Origin: Onstottus_A sp049273835
GTDB lineage: Bacteria; Acidobacteriota; Blastocatellia; UBA7656
Length of the DNA: 20,332 bases
Reading direction: 5' to 3'
NCBI GenBank assembly: GCA_049273835.1
Contig: JBASRM010000548.1
Coordinates: 1 to 20,332, forward strand
The translations under genes and the position numbers were made by a program. The stretch's first letter is position 1. Each line of letters opens with the position of its first letter. Of the stretch, positions 5,380 to 13,170 are shown piece after piece. A model generated the notes under the pieces. It had not been told where the DNA came from. It made no database searches and saw nothing but the letters and a program-made list of their open reading frames with translations.

Positions 5380-7098
5380 ATGAAGAGGCCGGGCGAGGGG
5401 GAGACGCGGCCAGGGGGCGAGAGGGAGACGCGGCCAGGGGGCGAGGACCTTGTGGGAATTACAGACCGGGAGACCAGCGTAGAAAACGACCCCGCGGATC
5501 CGGATAAAATATCACCCACCTTGCGAACCGGCGAGGGTCTCCCCCTCTCTCCTTCTCCCCCTCTCCCCATCTCCCCATCTCCCATCCGCTCCGCTCTCGA
5601 GATAGCTGCCGGTTTGGCCGTGATAGTGGCGGTGATGGGCTGGATCGAGTTCGGCGGTCCCGCGATTCTCGACAATGACGGCTACTACCACATCAGATGG
5701 GCTAAGATGCTGCGGGAGCAGTGGCCACATCTGCCGGCCTTCAAAGCGATGCCCCTGACAACCCTGGACGAACAGAATTATGTTGATCACCATTATCTGT
5801 TTCACGTCCTGTTGATACCATTCACCTTCGCCGATTTGAGAGTTGGCGCGAAACTGGCGGCCGTTTTTTTTTCGAGTCTGGGGATCGTTTCGCTGTTCGC
5901 GCTGATGGTCGTCTATCAGGTTAGACATCGCTGGCTGTGGCTCGCGCCGCTGATCGCAAGCTCCGAACCTTTCCTCTATCGCATGTCGATGACGAGAGCC
6001 CCGGCGTTATCGCTTGTGCTGCTGGGGGTCGGGACGTATCTGATTCTCAAGCGAAAGCACGTCTGGGTGGCTCTGCTGTCGTTTGTCTTTGTGTGGTCGT
6101 ATAGCCTGTTTCCGTTGATGCTCGCCTTCAGCCTCGCGTATGCGATTGCAGCTTATTTATCCGACCGGCGAATAGACCTGTGGAGCGCGCTCGCTTCCAC
6201 CATCGGGATAGCAGCGGGGTTGGTGATCAATCCCTATTTTCCGAAGAATCTCGAGCTGTTTCGCGCGCACTTGATAATGAAGAGCGGCGGGACCTATCCG
6301 GTTGATGTCGGCATCGAGTGGTATCCCTACGAAACGTGGATATTCCTTGGCACCAGCGTGGTCGCCTTCGTGATCTATTTTCTCGCGCTGGCTGCGTTTG
6401 AGTATCGCGAGCGCGAACGCGATCTGAAGCCGCTGTTTTTTCTGATTGTGTCGGCGATATTGTTGGTGATGGCCTTCAAGTCGCGGCGTTTCATCGAGTA
6501 CTGGCCGCCGTTCGCGATTGTTTTCGCTGCGTTCACTATTTCCCCCAGGCTTGAACGCGTTAACTTCGCCTGGTTGGCCGGGACGAGAGATCGAGTCATC
6601 GCGTCGCTCGCTGCGGCGGTTGTTACAATGTCCGCGATCCTCTGGATGGGCGGCTGTCTGTGGCAGGCAAGGCAGGACGTCAAAAGCGAACCCGATCCTT
6701 TCGCTTATCGAGGGGCCTCCGAGTGGATCGCGGCAAATACGCCTCCGGGCTCGATGATCTTCAACACGGATTGGGATGATTTTCCGTTCCTGTTTTATTA
6801 CAACCCGGCTAACACCTACATCGTTGGACTTGATCCAACCTACCTGTACGATCGCGACGCCGAGCTGTGGAAGCTTTATGCAAGCATTACGCTGGGCAAC
6901 GAAGACGATCCGGCGCCGCTGATCCGCAATAGATTTGGCGCTGAGTATGTGTTCACCGACAACGAGCACCCGGATTTCATGCAGGTGGCCGAGGACAGCG
7001 GCGACTTTGAAAAAGTTTATGAAGATACGTTCACTACGGTGTTGAGGGTTCGCAAACCTCAGGAGCACCGCCCGAACCAGGAGGAAACCGAGCGCTGA
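5380..7098 (+). CDS. Multipass membrane protein, GT-C/STT3-like glycosyltransferase candidate
   Basis: 572 residues with about ten hydrophobic segments from residue 72 on and a C-terminal soluble part (about 445-572). Just after the first membrane segment lies ILDNDGYYHIRWAKM (96-110). It resembles the acidic D-x-D/DGYYHxR motif in the first external loop of STT3/PglB/AglB oligosaccharyltransferases. At 462-468 NTDWDDF sits where these enzymes have WWDYG. It is followed by YYNPANTYIVGLDPTYLYDRD, a pattern I associate with uncharacterised STT3-like bacterial proteins. Substrate is unknown. Its ATG follows the previous stop with no gap. Residues 1-70 are Gly/Glu/Arg- then Pro/Ser-rich and come from a minisatellite-like DNA tract, so the true start may be later or this is a repeat-derived extension. 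Confidence 0.75.
   Translation: MKRPGEGETRPGGERETRPGGEDLVGITDRETSVENDPADPDKISPTLRTGEGLPLSPSPPLPISPSPIRSALEIAAGLAVIVAVMGWIEFGGPAILDNDGYYHIRWAKMLREQWPHLPAFKAMPLTTLDEQNYVDHHYLFHVLLIPFTFADLRVGAKLAAVFFSSLGIVSLFALMVVYQVRHRWLWLAPLIASSEPFLYRMSMTRAPALSLVLLGVGTYLILKRKHVWVALLSFVFVWSYSLFPLMLAFSLAYAIAAYLSDRRIDLWSALASTIGIAAGLVINPYFPKNLELFRAHLIMKSGGTYPVDVGIEWYPYETWIFLGTSVVAFVIYFLALAAFEYRERERDLKPLFFLIVSAILLVMAFKSRRFIEYWPPFAIVFAAFTISPRLERVNFAWLAGTRDRVIASLAAAVVTMSAILWMGGCLWQARQDVKSEPDPFAYRGASEWIAANTPPGSMIFNTDWDDFPFLFYYNPANTYIVGLDPTYLYDRDAELWKLYASITLGNEDDPAPLIRNRFGAEYVFTDNEHPDFMQVAEDSGDFEKVYEDTFTTVLRVRKPQEHRPNQEETER
5388..5590. repeat. G-rich and pyrimidine-rich low-complexity tracts inside the gene start
   Basis: At 5388-5452 the top strand repeats a G-rich unit of about 24 bp (GGGGGCGAG..GGAGACGCGGCCA, two to three copies). 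At 5533-5585 the top strand is almost pure pyrimidine (CCCCCTCTCTCC, CCATCTCC twice), so its complement is again GGGGAGA-type. The two tracts therefore form an imperfect inverted pair around about 80 bp of ordinary-looking sequence. They encode the low-complexity N-terminus of the membrane protein. Confidence 0.7.
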
Positions 7099-7109
7099 TC
7101 TCCAAGGCG

Positions 7110-7478
7110 CTACGTAACCTCCTGCACGCGAACCCTGACATGATCTGGATACCCAGACGTGAGCACTGGATAGCTTTCCATAGTGATGTAATCTCCCACA
7201 CTTACCTCGCCGTCGTTATTGACATCCACGTGTGCGCTAACGAAGCAGCTCGCCTTCTCATCTGGCCTCTTGCCGCGAAGGGCAAATTCCAATCTTGTTT
7301 CGCTCCCTTTCTTGTGTGACACGTTTCGAATTGTCTGCTGAGCTGCCGCCTTTGAAGGAGCATCCGAATAGCTGGTGTCCTCGAGGCGCACATGGACGGT
7401 AGCGCCGGAGAAAGAGTCAGCCTGCTTATCAACAAAAATTTCGCCGGTCACAAGTGCTTGGTCATTTCCGTTTTTCAT
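7110..7478 (-). CDS. YbaY-family (YscW-like lipoprotein domain) protein, cytoplasmic form
   Basis: 122 residues. The protein is essentially one domain: GEIFVDKQADSFSGATVHVR, LEDTSYSDAPSKAAAQQTIR, a hydrophilic loop, LEFALRGKRPDEKASCFVSA, and HVDVNNDGEVSVGDYITMES ending in YPVLT. This matches the YbaY/YscW-type domain (T3SS pilotin-like lipoprotein family, also found as short cyanobacterial and other proteins). No signal peptide or lipobox is present, unlike E. coli YbaY. The DVNNDGEVSVGDY segment is calcium-loop-like. The ATG at 7478 is preceded by GGAGA about 9 nt upstream. Function unknown. It is transcribed away from the membrane-protein gene it converges on (12-bp gap at 7098/7110). Confidence 0.7.
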   Translation of the reverse strand: MKNGNDQALVTGEIFVDKQADSFSGATVHVRLEDTSYSDAPSKAAAQQTIRNVSHKKGSETRLEFALRGKRPDEKASCFVSAHVDVNNDGEVSVGDYITMESYPVLTSGYPDHVRVRVQEVT

Positions 7479-7642
7479 TTACGTCGGTCTCCGCGCAAAG
7501 CTTCACAAGTCGCCCCACGGACCATCGTAGCTCTTGATGTCCACTGAAGGCGAATTATACCTGATGGCTTGGGCGACCGCGCCGATCGGAGACCAACGCG
7601 GCCGCTGTCGATCTCGAGACTGAACAAACCCACACGAGGGTC

Positions 7643-8650
7643 TTACTGGACATTTTTGTAGAGGAACTCCGCTGCCGCAATATCGCCGTTGCTCAATCCA
7701 TTGCGCTGGCCGATAGCCCCACCGCCCGGCTTCAGCGGAACAATCGTCGGCTGACCGTTTTTGCTGAATGCCGTTGCGGGATAGTGCATGATAGAACCGT
7801 AATCGTACTTTCCAATGTCATCTCCATCACTGATGTGCTGGGTGAAATTGTGCTCCATCCCAGCAACGATGTTTTGGAAGAGTACTCTGATGAACTTCGT
7901 CCGGTCCTCGCGGCTCTGCTCGTGCCACAATCCAATGGTATGCCCAATCTCGTGTATTGCTGACCCGACGGAGCATCCCGGTCCAAGCGATATGACCTGC
8001 ATACCTCCGCGCATGCCGACCTGTGAAAAGCAGCCCCCCTGATCCACAAAGCGAACGAAGTTGCGATGGCCGGGATTGCGCACGTCCGTGCTCGAAGGGT
8101 TTCGTGGGATCAGGCGAATACTTGTCTTGGCGTGCCAGTGGGCGATTGCCTTTGTTACACGCTCGGCATTCGGCAGATTGGGATCAATCTCGAAAGGCAC
8201 TTGCTTTCTGGGCCAGCGGAATCTGTCGCCGGTTATGCCAACGCCTCTCTCCTCGGAGATTCCGATTCCGGCGGCCGCAACCTCTTCAACCGGGACATCC
8301 ATATCTTCAACGGCCCGCTGGTTTGCCGGAATGCCGGCTGTAGGGAGCTCGTCAGAGTCGAAACCTTTTACGGTGGCTTCAATCTGGTCTACAGTGCCGA
8401 GCATTATGTCACCCTCAAAGATGGCGATGCCGTTAATGGCCGAATACTCAACCTGCTTGAGCACACCATCAGGCACACCCCTGTTGAGGACGATGATTCC
8501 CTTTTTAGGTTTGGTCGTCGATCGAAACCATTCTGAATAGTTCTTCATCGGTTTTGCGGTCTTCTTTTTGGTCGCGGTCTTCCTGCTGGACGCTTTTTTG
8601 CTTGATGCTGCAGATTTCCTGGTTGTCTTTCGATTTTTGCTTGTCGCCAT
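7643..8650 (-). CDS. Astacin-family (M12A) zinc metalloprotease with Lys-rich N-terminal tail
   Basis: 335 residues. The zinc motif HEIGHTIGLWHEQSRED (233-249) is the full astacin HExxHxxGxxHE signature, and SIMHY (286-290) is the Met-turn. RFRWPRKQVPFEID (143-156) resembles the propeptide/catalytic boundary of astacins. The start at 8650 is fixed by a strong SD (AAAGGAG, 9 nt upstream), even though the frame is open to 8836. The first 50 residues are histone-tail-like (repeated Lys/Ser/Thr/Ala, about 18 Lys/Arg in the first 36). No export signal is visible, which is odd for a protease family that normally acts outside the cytoplasm. Residues 50-125 form an acidic prodomain-like region without family assignment. 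Confidence 0.9.
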   Translation of the reverse strand: MATSKNRKTTRKSAASSKKASSRKTATKKKTAKPMKNYSEWFRSTTKPKKGIIVLNRGVPDGVLKQVEYSAINGIAIFEGDIMLGTVDQIEATVKGFDSDELPTAGIPANQRAVEDMDVPVEEVAAAGIGISEERGVGITGDRFRWPRKQVPFEIDPNLPNAERVTKAIAHWHAKTSIRLIPRNPSSTDVRNPGHRNFVRFVDQGGCFSQVGMRGGMQVISLGPGCSVGSAIHEIGHTIGLWHEQSREDRTKFIRVLFQNIVAGMEHNFTQHISDGDDIGKYDYGSIMHYPATAFSKNGQPTIVPLKPGGGAIGQRNGLSNGDIAAAEFLYKNVQ

Positions 8651-8793
8651 TTTAAGGATCTCCTTTCTGGACAGAATGCGGTCTCCGGTGATTATCTGTC
8701 GGAAGTGTGCGACAGACAATACCTTGCGGTCCCAGCGGCGAAGAAGCCTTCGGCCGCCCGCGGTTTTGGAAATGTTATAGAGGAGAAAGCGGG

Positions 8794-8897
8794 TCGCCCT
8801 CCGTAAGCAGGGCGATGTTCTTAAGCGACAAATCATCGGGCCATTCGTTAGGAGCGAGCTTAGAGCGACAAATCATCGGGCCCTCCGTTGGGAGGGC
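8794..8897. repeat. Intergenic palindromes and 40-bp tandem duplication (REP-like)
   Basis: Two hairpins, TCGCCCT-N8-AGGGCGA (8794-8815) and GCCCTCC-GTTG-GGAGGGC (8880-8897), flank a direct repeat. The 19-bp string AGCGACAAATCATCGGGCC occurs at 8824-8842 and again at 8864-8882, a 40-bp period. The block lies between the stop of the cytochrome gene and the start of the astacin gene (both minus strand). There is no T-run, so a classical terminator is not supported, though the second hairpin is 8 nt from the cytochrome stop. Confidence 0.75.
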
Positions 8898-8904
8898 GGA
8901 CCGC

Positions 8905-10446
8905 TTAGAGAGTCCTGAGGAACGCGATCAGCGCGCGTTTGTCATCCGCCGTTAATTCCAATCCGAACTCATGGCCTTTTACGGGCCGGGTCTTCACTCC
9001 CGGTCCCTTCCATCCGCTCGGCACGTAATCGTCTTGAAGCCGGCGCGTATCAAACCATTCCTCCAGCGAAGCTATCGAACCGGAGTGTTCCACCAATCCT
9101 CGATACCACAACCCCTTCAACGTGGGCACCTTGTAATAGCCGGTCCCCTTTCGGGTTTTCAACGCGAGAGCGGGATCGGTTCCGACGCGCATCCCCTTCA
9201 TCACATGCAGCTTAGCGGTGCGCGGATCGTCCTTCGGCGGAGCGAACCCATCAGCCGGGATGAGCATGTTGTTTGTGTACAACGGCGGAGTGTGACACAT
9301 CGCACAGCCCTCACGTTTAAAGACCTCCTGGCCGCGACGGGCGGTCTCGTCGAACTTGTGCGGGCTTGGAGGCGCCTCGAGCGAATAGACGAATTTGCCA
9401 AGTGCGTACAGGGCTTCGTCGGGAAATCGCGAAGTCAGCTTACGTTGTTCATTGGTGAAGAACTTGTGGGGCCCGATCGAACCATCGTCGGCGGTGTTCA
9501 CAAGTATCGCATATCTGGCGATGTCTTCGGGTCCGCGATTGATATGAGTGCCGGTATGATCGATGTAGCGTCGATCCTTGATCCCATTGAGATCCAAAAT
9601 CTTCGTGATGTAATAAGGACTGCCGTTGAACCTTGCGAATGTTCCGCTCATTGGAAAACCGTCCACGGCGAAAATCTCTCCGGGGTTCATCGTCTTAAAG
9701 CGTTCGTGAACATCGTCCTTTACCCACGGAGTCCCGTAGCTGGCGTACTCGGCCTGATTTATTGTGATCTTTCGTGCTTCCAGGTCTCGGCCAAACCCTT
9801 CAACAAGTATGCCAATACCCTCAGGAGCGAAGGTCTTGCTGGGCGCACCCAGGATTACGCTGCCGTCGGGCATCAGCCGCGAGTGACAACCGGCGCAGTC
9901 CGCGAGCCCGACTTTCAGTTTTCCGTCCTTGTCCACGACGTAGCGCATCCCTATGATCACGCCGTCCTTCGTTATGTCCGGCCCATCTTTCTTGATTGCT
10001 TCGCGATCAGCGAGGTACTTGAAGATGCGGGGGTCGTCAGTTCTGGTGACTGGAAAGTCCAGTCCTTCAAAGACCTCGCGGCCAGCTTCAACCCAGTCGC
10101 GCTCTGACTTGAGCTTCGCCGGTTCGATCATCGGCTGAGGGCCCCGCTTCTTGAGCGCTTCTCGATAGCCCTTTGGCTCAAAATCGGGATGATAAACCGG
10201 GTATGTTCGCAGATTGTCTACTCGCGCCGAGTAGTATTCGTCTTCACTGTAGAAGTTCGGAGTAGCGTTCAACCCGGCGACCGGAGTGGCCCAGGTTGCC
10301 AGTTGCTTGGCGTCCCAGATCCTTGGAACCACAACCGTCTGGGAAGCTGACGCCGATCTGGTTTGTGCGCTCGAACCCGGCAGCAACAAAAAAACAGTTG
10401 CGGCGGCCCACAGAATTACAAGAACGAAACGCTCAGTTCTTCTCAT
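8905..10446 (-). CDS. Secreted dihaem cytochrome c (cytochrome c peroxidase-like)
   Basis: 513 residues. The signal peptide MRRTERFVLVILWAAATVFLLLPGSSAQ has cleavage near SSA|Q. Two haem c motifs are present: CAGCH (184-188) and CAMCH (381-385). The second half has MCHTPPLYTNN, then KVPTLKGLWYRGLVEHSGSI, SLEEWFDTRR and LTADDKRALIAFLRTL. This is the layout of dihaem peroxidase/MauG-like and related large dihaem cytochromes. It should act in the periplasm, in electron transfer or peroxide reduction; substrate is not determinable. The start at 10446 has a good SD (GGGAGGT, 4 nt before ATG). Upstream in-frame ATGs, up to 10569, overlap the tRNA-Ser promoter and are rejected. Confidence 0.88.
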   Translation of the reverse strand: MRRTERFVLVILWAAATVFLLLPGSSAQTRSASASQTVVVPRIWDAKQLATWATPVAGLNATPNFYSEDEYYSARVDNLRTYPVYHPDFEPKGYREALKKRGPQPMIEPAKLKSERDWVEAGREVFEGLDFPVTRTDDPRIFKYLADREAIKKDGPDITKDGVIIGMRYVVDKDGKLKVGLADCAGCHSRLMPDGSVILGAPSKTFAPEGIGILVEGFGRDLEARKITINQAEYASYGTPWVKDDVHERFKTMNPGEIFAVDGFPMSGTFARFNGSPYYITKILDLNGIKDRRYIDHTGTHINRGPEDIARYAILVNTADDGSIGPHKFFTNEQRKLTSRFPDEALYALGKFVYSLEAPPSPHKFDETARRGQEVFKREGCAMCHTPPLYTNNMLIPADGFAPPKDDPRTAKLHVMKGMRVGTDPALALKTRKGTGYYKVPTLKGLWYRGLVEHSGSIASLEEWFDTRRLQDDYVPSGWKGPGVKTRPVKGHEFGLELTADDKRALIAFLRTL

Positions 10447-10533
10447 ATTAACCTCCCAATGAGTCGAACGCTGGACTGTAACACGAAGCTCGAAGTCTGT
10501 CGTCCCGAAGTCGAGTGAGCGAAAAGCCTCTGC

Positions 10534-10562
10534 TTGATAGGCCAAAGGGCCTCCGGTATACT
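10534..10562 (+). promoter_or_regulatory. Sigma-70 promoter for tRNA-Ser
   Basis: TTGATA (10534-10539), exactly 17 bp, then TATACT (10557-10562) make a near-consensus promoter. The predicted start site near 10569 would give an 11-nt leader before the mature tRNA end at 10580. Confidence 0.75.
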
Positions 10563-10579
10563 CCCTCAAGTCTTTTGAG

Positions 10580-10673
10580 GGAGAAGTCGCCTAGTGGCTG
10601 AGGGCGGCGGTTTGCTAAACCGCTATAGGGGCGTAAACCTCTATCGAGGGTTCGAATCCCTCCTTCTCCGCCA
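10580..10673 (+). tRNA. tRNA-Ser (anticodon GCU)
   Basis: Acceptor GGAGAAG/CTTCTCC, anticodon stem GCGGT/ACCGC around loop TTGCTAA (anticodon GCT at 10614-10616), a long type-II variable arm (about 10624-10645), T-arm GAGGG-TTCGAAT-CCCTC and encoded CCA (10671-10673). The 94-nt length and long variable arm are typical of tRNA-Ser. The anticodon is not UCA, so it is not tRNA-Sec. Confidence 0.97.
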
Positions 10674-10680
10674 TCACAAC

Positions 10681-10743
<63 letters not shown>

Positions 10744-10863
10744 GGAGTGAAAGCCGCGACCCTCAACCTGCCCGTGAGTCTGCCATAGTACAAGAACTGA
10801 GAACTCGCAAAAAGATTACGGTGAAATCGCGCGGGCGGTTTTAATGGTTCGGAGACGATACCC

Positions 10864-11631
10864 TCATCCTATCTCCGCCACGACCGGCGCATGGTCCGAA
10901 GGCTTTTCCCATCGTCGTGTTGTCCGGTCAATAATCACTGACGTGCACTCATCGGCAAGCCGTTGAGTCATCCACATATGATCGATACGGAGTCCAAGGT
11001 TTCGCCGAAAGGCTCCAGCGCGATAATCCCACCACGAGAATTGTTGATCCTGTTGATTGTGCATTCGAAATGCATCCACGAAACCCCACTGCTTCACGTA
11101 CTCGAGAGCTTCCTTCTCCGGCTCGCTGAACAGGATCCGTCCCCGCCAAAGCTCCGGACTATGGACATCCCGATCTTCCGGAGCGATGTTAAAGTCACCG
11201 CACAATAAGACTTTCCCGTCCTGGTTGCAGCCAGAGTCAAGGTAGGCTCGCAGCCGGCGCAGCCATTCCAGCTTGAAGTAGTACTTCTCGGCCCCGACCG
11301 CCTGGCCATTTGGAACGTAGACGTTGACTAATCGAATTCCGCTTATCGTAGCCGCCAGCAAACGAGACTGCGCGCCCTCTTCATCATCGGGTAAACCTCG
11401 CCGCACGTCTTCGAGTTTGTCCCGGGAAAGGATGGCGACGCCGTTGTATGCAGCCTGGCCGAATGATTCAGATCGGTATCCAAGCCGGGAGAATTCGTCC
11501 GCTGGAAATCTCTCATCGACGCATTTGGTTTCCTGCATGCATAACACATCGGGATTGGCGGCTTCGAGCCACTGCACCACTTGCGGCAGGCGCGCCAAAA
11601 CAGAATTTACGTTCCACGTAGCGATTTTCAA
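10864..11631 (-). CDS. xthA: Exodeoxyribonuclease III (AP endonuclease)
   Basis: 255 residues, the usual size. It is a 3'-5' exonuclease and AP endonuclease of base-excision repair (EEP superfamily). Landmarks are MKIATWNVNS at the N-terminus, MQETKC with metal-binding Glu34, VYVPNG, KVLLCGDFNIAPEDRDVHSP (Asp146, Asn148), WWDYRAGAFRRNLGLRIDHMW (Asp217), and SDHAPVVAEIG with catalytic His247 at the C-terminus. The start codon is TTG at 11631, supported by GAAGGA 6 nt upstream. The previous minus-strand gene ends 67 bp upstream of the start, so cotranscription with the aldose dehydrogenase gene is possible. Confidence 0.97.
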   Translation of the reverse strand: MKIATWNVNSVLARLPQVVQWLEAANPDVLCMQETKCVDERFPADEFSRLGYRSESFGQAAYNGVAILSRDKLEDVRRGLPDDEEGAQSRLLAATISGIRLVNVYVPNGQAVGAEKYYFKLEWLRRLRAYLDSGCNQDGKVLLCGDFNIAPEDRDVHSPELWRGRILFSEPEKEALEYVKQWGFVDAFRMHNQQDQQFSWWDYRAGAFRRNLGLRIDHMWMTQRLADECTSVIIDRTTRRWEKPSDHAPVVAEIG

Positions 11632-11698
11632 ATGATGTCCTTCCTCACGACAAAGTCTCTAAGTGAGTTCGGCAGCCAGATCCGCGCAGCACAATTGA

Positions 11699-12856
11699 CT
11701 ATTTGTCCTGCTTCATCGGAACCAGCTTGAGGATGCGGTCGTCTTCCTTGGCCGGAGTGCCGCGTCCGTCCCGGTTTGAAGTAGAGAAATAGATCGCGCC
11801 GTCCGGTCCCTCGGCGACGTCGCGTATCCGACCGTAGCTCCCTTCCAGCATCGCCTCCTGGCTAACCGGGCGCCGTCCCTCGAGCACTACGCGGACGATG
11901 CATTGGGCGCGGAGGCACCCAAAAAAGAAATTGGCTCGAAACTCAGGAAACGCCGTGCCGCGATAAAACACCCCGCTGGCTGGAGCAACCGCCGGCGTGT
12001 ACTCCAGCAGCGGCGGCTCCAATCCGTCCTGAGTTTGTTTGTGATGGATCACCGGCCAGCCGTAGTTTTTGCCCTTTTCGATGAGATTCAATTCATCCCC
12101 ACCGCCGGGGCCATCGAATCCCGAAGGTCCGTGCTCGGTTTCAAACATCGTGTTGGCGTCCGGCTGCCAATCGATGCCTTGCGGGTTTCGATGCCCGTAA
12201 GTCCATATCTCCGGGCGGGCGCCGGGCCGATTGACAAACGGATTGTCGGGAGGCACGGTGCCGTCGTCGTTTAAGCGAAGGATCTTGCCTGCGAGCGAGT
12301 CGAGACGCTGCGCCAACTGCCGATCCGTCGCATCGCCCGTCGTGATGTATAACTTGTCGCCGGGACCAAACCGCAAGCGGCACCCGGCGTGGAACTGCGC
12401 GGCCGGAATGTCTTCAATGATTACCTTTCGATCGACCAGCTCCGACCCCGTCTCTCGATATCGTACGACGCGGTCACGTTTTCCCTTGCCCTGATAAGCA
12501 TACGCTAGATACACGAAATGATTCTGCGCAAACCGCGGATGCAGAGTGAGACCCATCAACCCGCTCTCTCCGCCTGGCTCGACATCGCGGATGACGCCGA
12601 GCGTTTGGGCGCGGAGTTTCCCATTCTCAACCACACGCACTCTCCCCGCCCGTTCGGCGATCAGCATTCGACCGTCCGGAGTGAATGCGATCGACCAGGG
12701 AACTTCAAGGTCAGTGACGACGGTCTCAACCTGAAACTGGGTCTTTGCGTCCGCTGTCGAACCGGTCTCACCCGCTCCTTGTCCGCTCGGAGGCCGGCTG
12801 CACGCGAGCACGAGTAACACGATTGCCATCAGTGAAGAGAATCTTAGTGATCCCAT
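11699..12856 (-). CDS. PQQ-dependent aldose (glucose/sorbosone-type) dehydrogenase lipoprotein
   Basis: 385 residues. The signal MGSLRFSSLMAIVLLVLAC has its lipobox Cys at 19. The rest is the GSDH six-blade propeller: DLEVPWSIAFTPDGRMLIAE, GGESGLMGLTLHPRF, a catalytic-His segment QFHAGCRLRFGPGDKLY (His156), NPFVNRPGARPEIWTYGHRN followed by PQGI, GGGDELNLIEKGKNYGWP and DVAEGPDGAIYFSTSNRDGRG. This matches periplasmic aldose sugar dehydrogenases such as E. coli YliI. It would oxidise aldoses with PQQ and pass electrons to the respiratory chain, anchored in a membrane by lipid. The frame is open to 13120, but that runs through the tRNA-Arg gene. ATG 12856 has an AGAGG SD and the lipoprotein signal. 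Confidence 0.92.
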   Translation of the reverse strand: MGSLRFSSLMAIVLLVLACSRPPSGQGAGETGSTADAKTQFQVETVVTDLEVPWSIAFTPDGRMLIAERAGRVRVVENGKLRAQTLGVIRDVEPGGESGLMGLTLHPRFAQNHFVYLAYAYQGKGKRDRVVRYRETGSELVDRKVIIEDIPAAQFHAGCRLRFGPGDKLYITTGDATDRQLAQRLDSLAGKILRLNDDGTVPPDNPFVNRPGARPEIWTYGHRNPQGIDWQPDANTMFETEHGPSGFDGPGGGDELNLIEKGKNYGWPVIHHKQTQDGLEPPLLEYTPAVAPASGVFYRGTAFPEFRANFFFGCLRAQCIVRVVLEGRRPVSQEAMLEGSYGRIRDVAEGPDGAIYFSTSNRDGRGTPAKEDDRILKLVPMKQDK

Positions 12857-12952
12857 GTGTAGCCTCTGGTTGAGGATATGCGAGAGCTCAAAAGTGTGTC
12901 TACCCGCAAACGACCAGGTCGATGAAGTCAGAAAGGCGGCCGTGCCAGACAT

Positions 12953-12981
12953 AAAGGGCCGCAGCTTACGCGCGGCCCTTT
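12953..12981 (-). terminator. Terminator after tRNA-Arg
   Basis: Perfect 10-bp stem AAAGGGCCGC/GCGGCCCTTT with a 9-nt loop, 9 nt past the tRNA 3' end on the minus strand. The T-tract is short (TTTAT), so strength is uncertain. In the plus direction it ends CCCTTTTC. Confidence 0.7.
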
Positions 12982-12990
12982 TCGGGTGAA

Positions 12991-13063
12991 TACCCGCGGC
13001 AGGAGTCGAACCTGCGACTTCTTGCTCCGGAGGCAAGCGCTCTATCCACTGAGCTACGCGGGC
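12991..13063 (-). tRNA. tRNA-Arg (anticodon CCG)
   Basis: Read on the minus strand: acceptor GCCCGCG/CGCGGGT, D-arm with AGCTCAGTGGATAGAGC, anticodon stem CTTGC/GCAAG around CTCCGGA (anticodon CCG, reads CGG), T-arm GCAGG-TTCGACT-CCTGC and discriminator A. It is 73 nt; CCA is not encoded, unlike the tRNA-Ser in this window. Confidence 0.97.
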
Positions 13064-13084
13064 TAGTGTTTGAGTGACCTGAAG

Positions 13085-13114
13085 AGGATACCCAGTAACG
13101 ACGAGCAGTGTCAA
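13085..13114 (-). promoter_or_regulatory. Sigma-70 promoter for tRNA-Arg
   Basis: On the minus strand TTGACA (13114-13109), an 18-bp spacer and TATCCT (13090-13085). The predicted start is about 15 nt before the mature tRNA 5' end at 13063. Confidence 0.7.
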
Positions 13115-13170
13115 TTTCACGCTCTCGAGGCTTCAACTGAACGCATTAAGAACCGCGAGACATCATCGAT

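Noticed and set aside
10447..10569. Longer start for the dihaem cytochrome at 10569
   Set aside because: It would overlap the tRNA-Ser promoter and place the signal peptide about 40 residues in. ATG 10446 has an SD and a clean signal peptide.
10580..10673. Could the type-II tRNA be tRNA-Sec, supporting the selenoprotein idea?
   Set aside because: The anticodon is GCU with a normal 7-bp acceptor and 5-bp T stem, so it is tRNA-Ser. No sel genes lie in the window.
12857..13120. N-terminal extension of the aldose dehydrogenase frame up to 13120 (contains RVAQWIERLPPEQEVAGSTP)
   Set aside because: This peptide is the read-through of the tRNA-Arg gene at 12991-13063 and its terminator. The ATG at 12856 with an SD and a lipoprotein signal is the real start.
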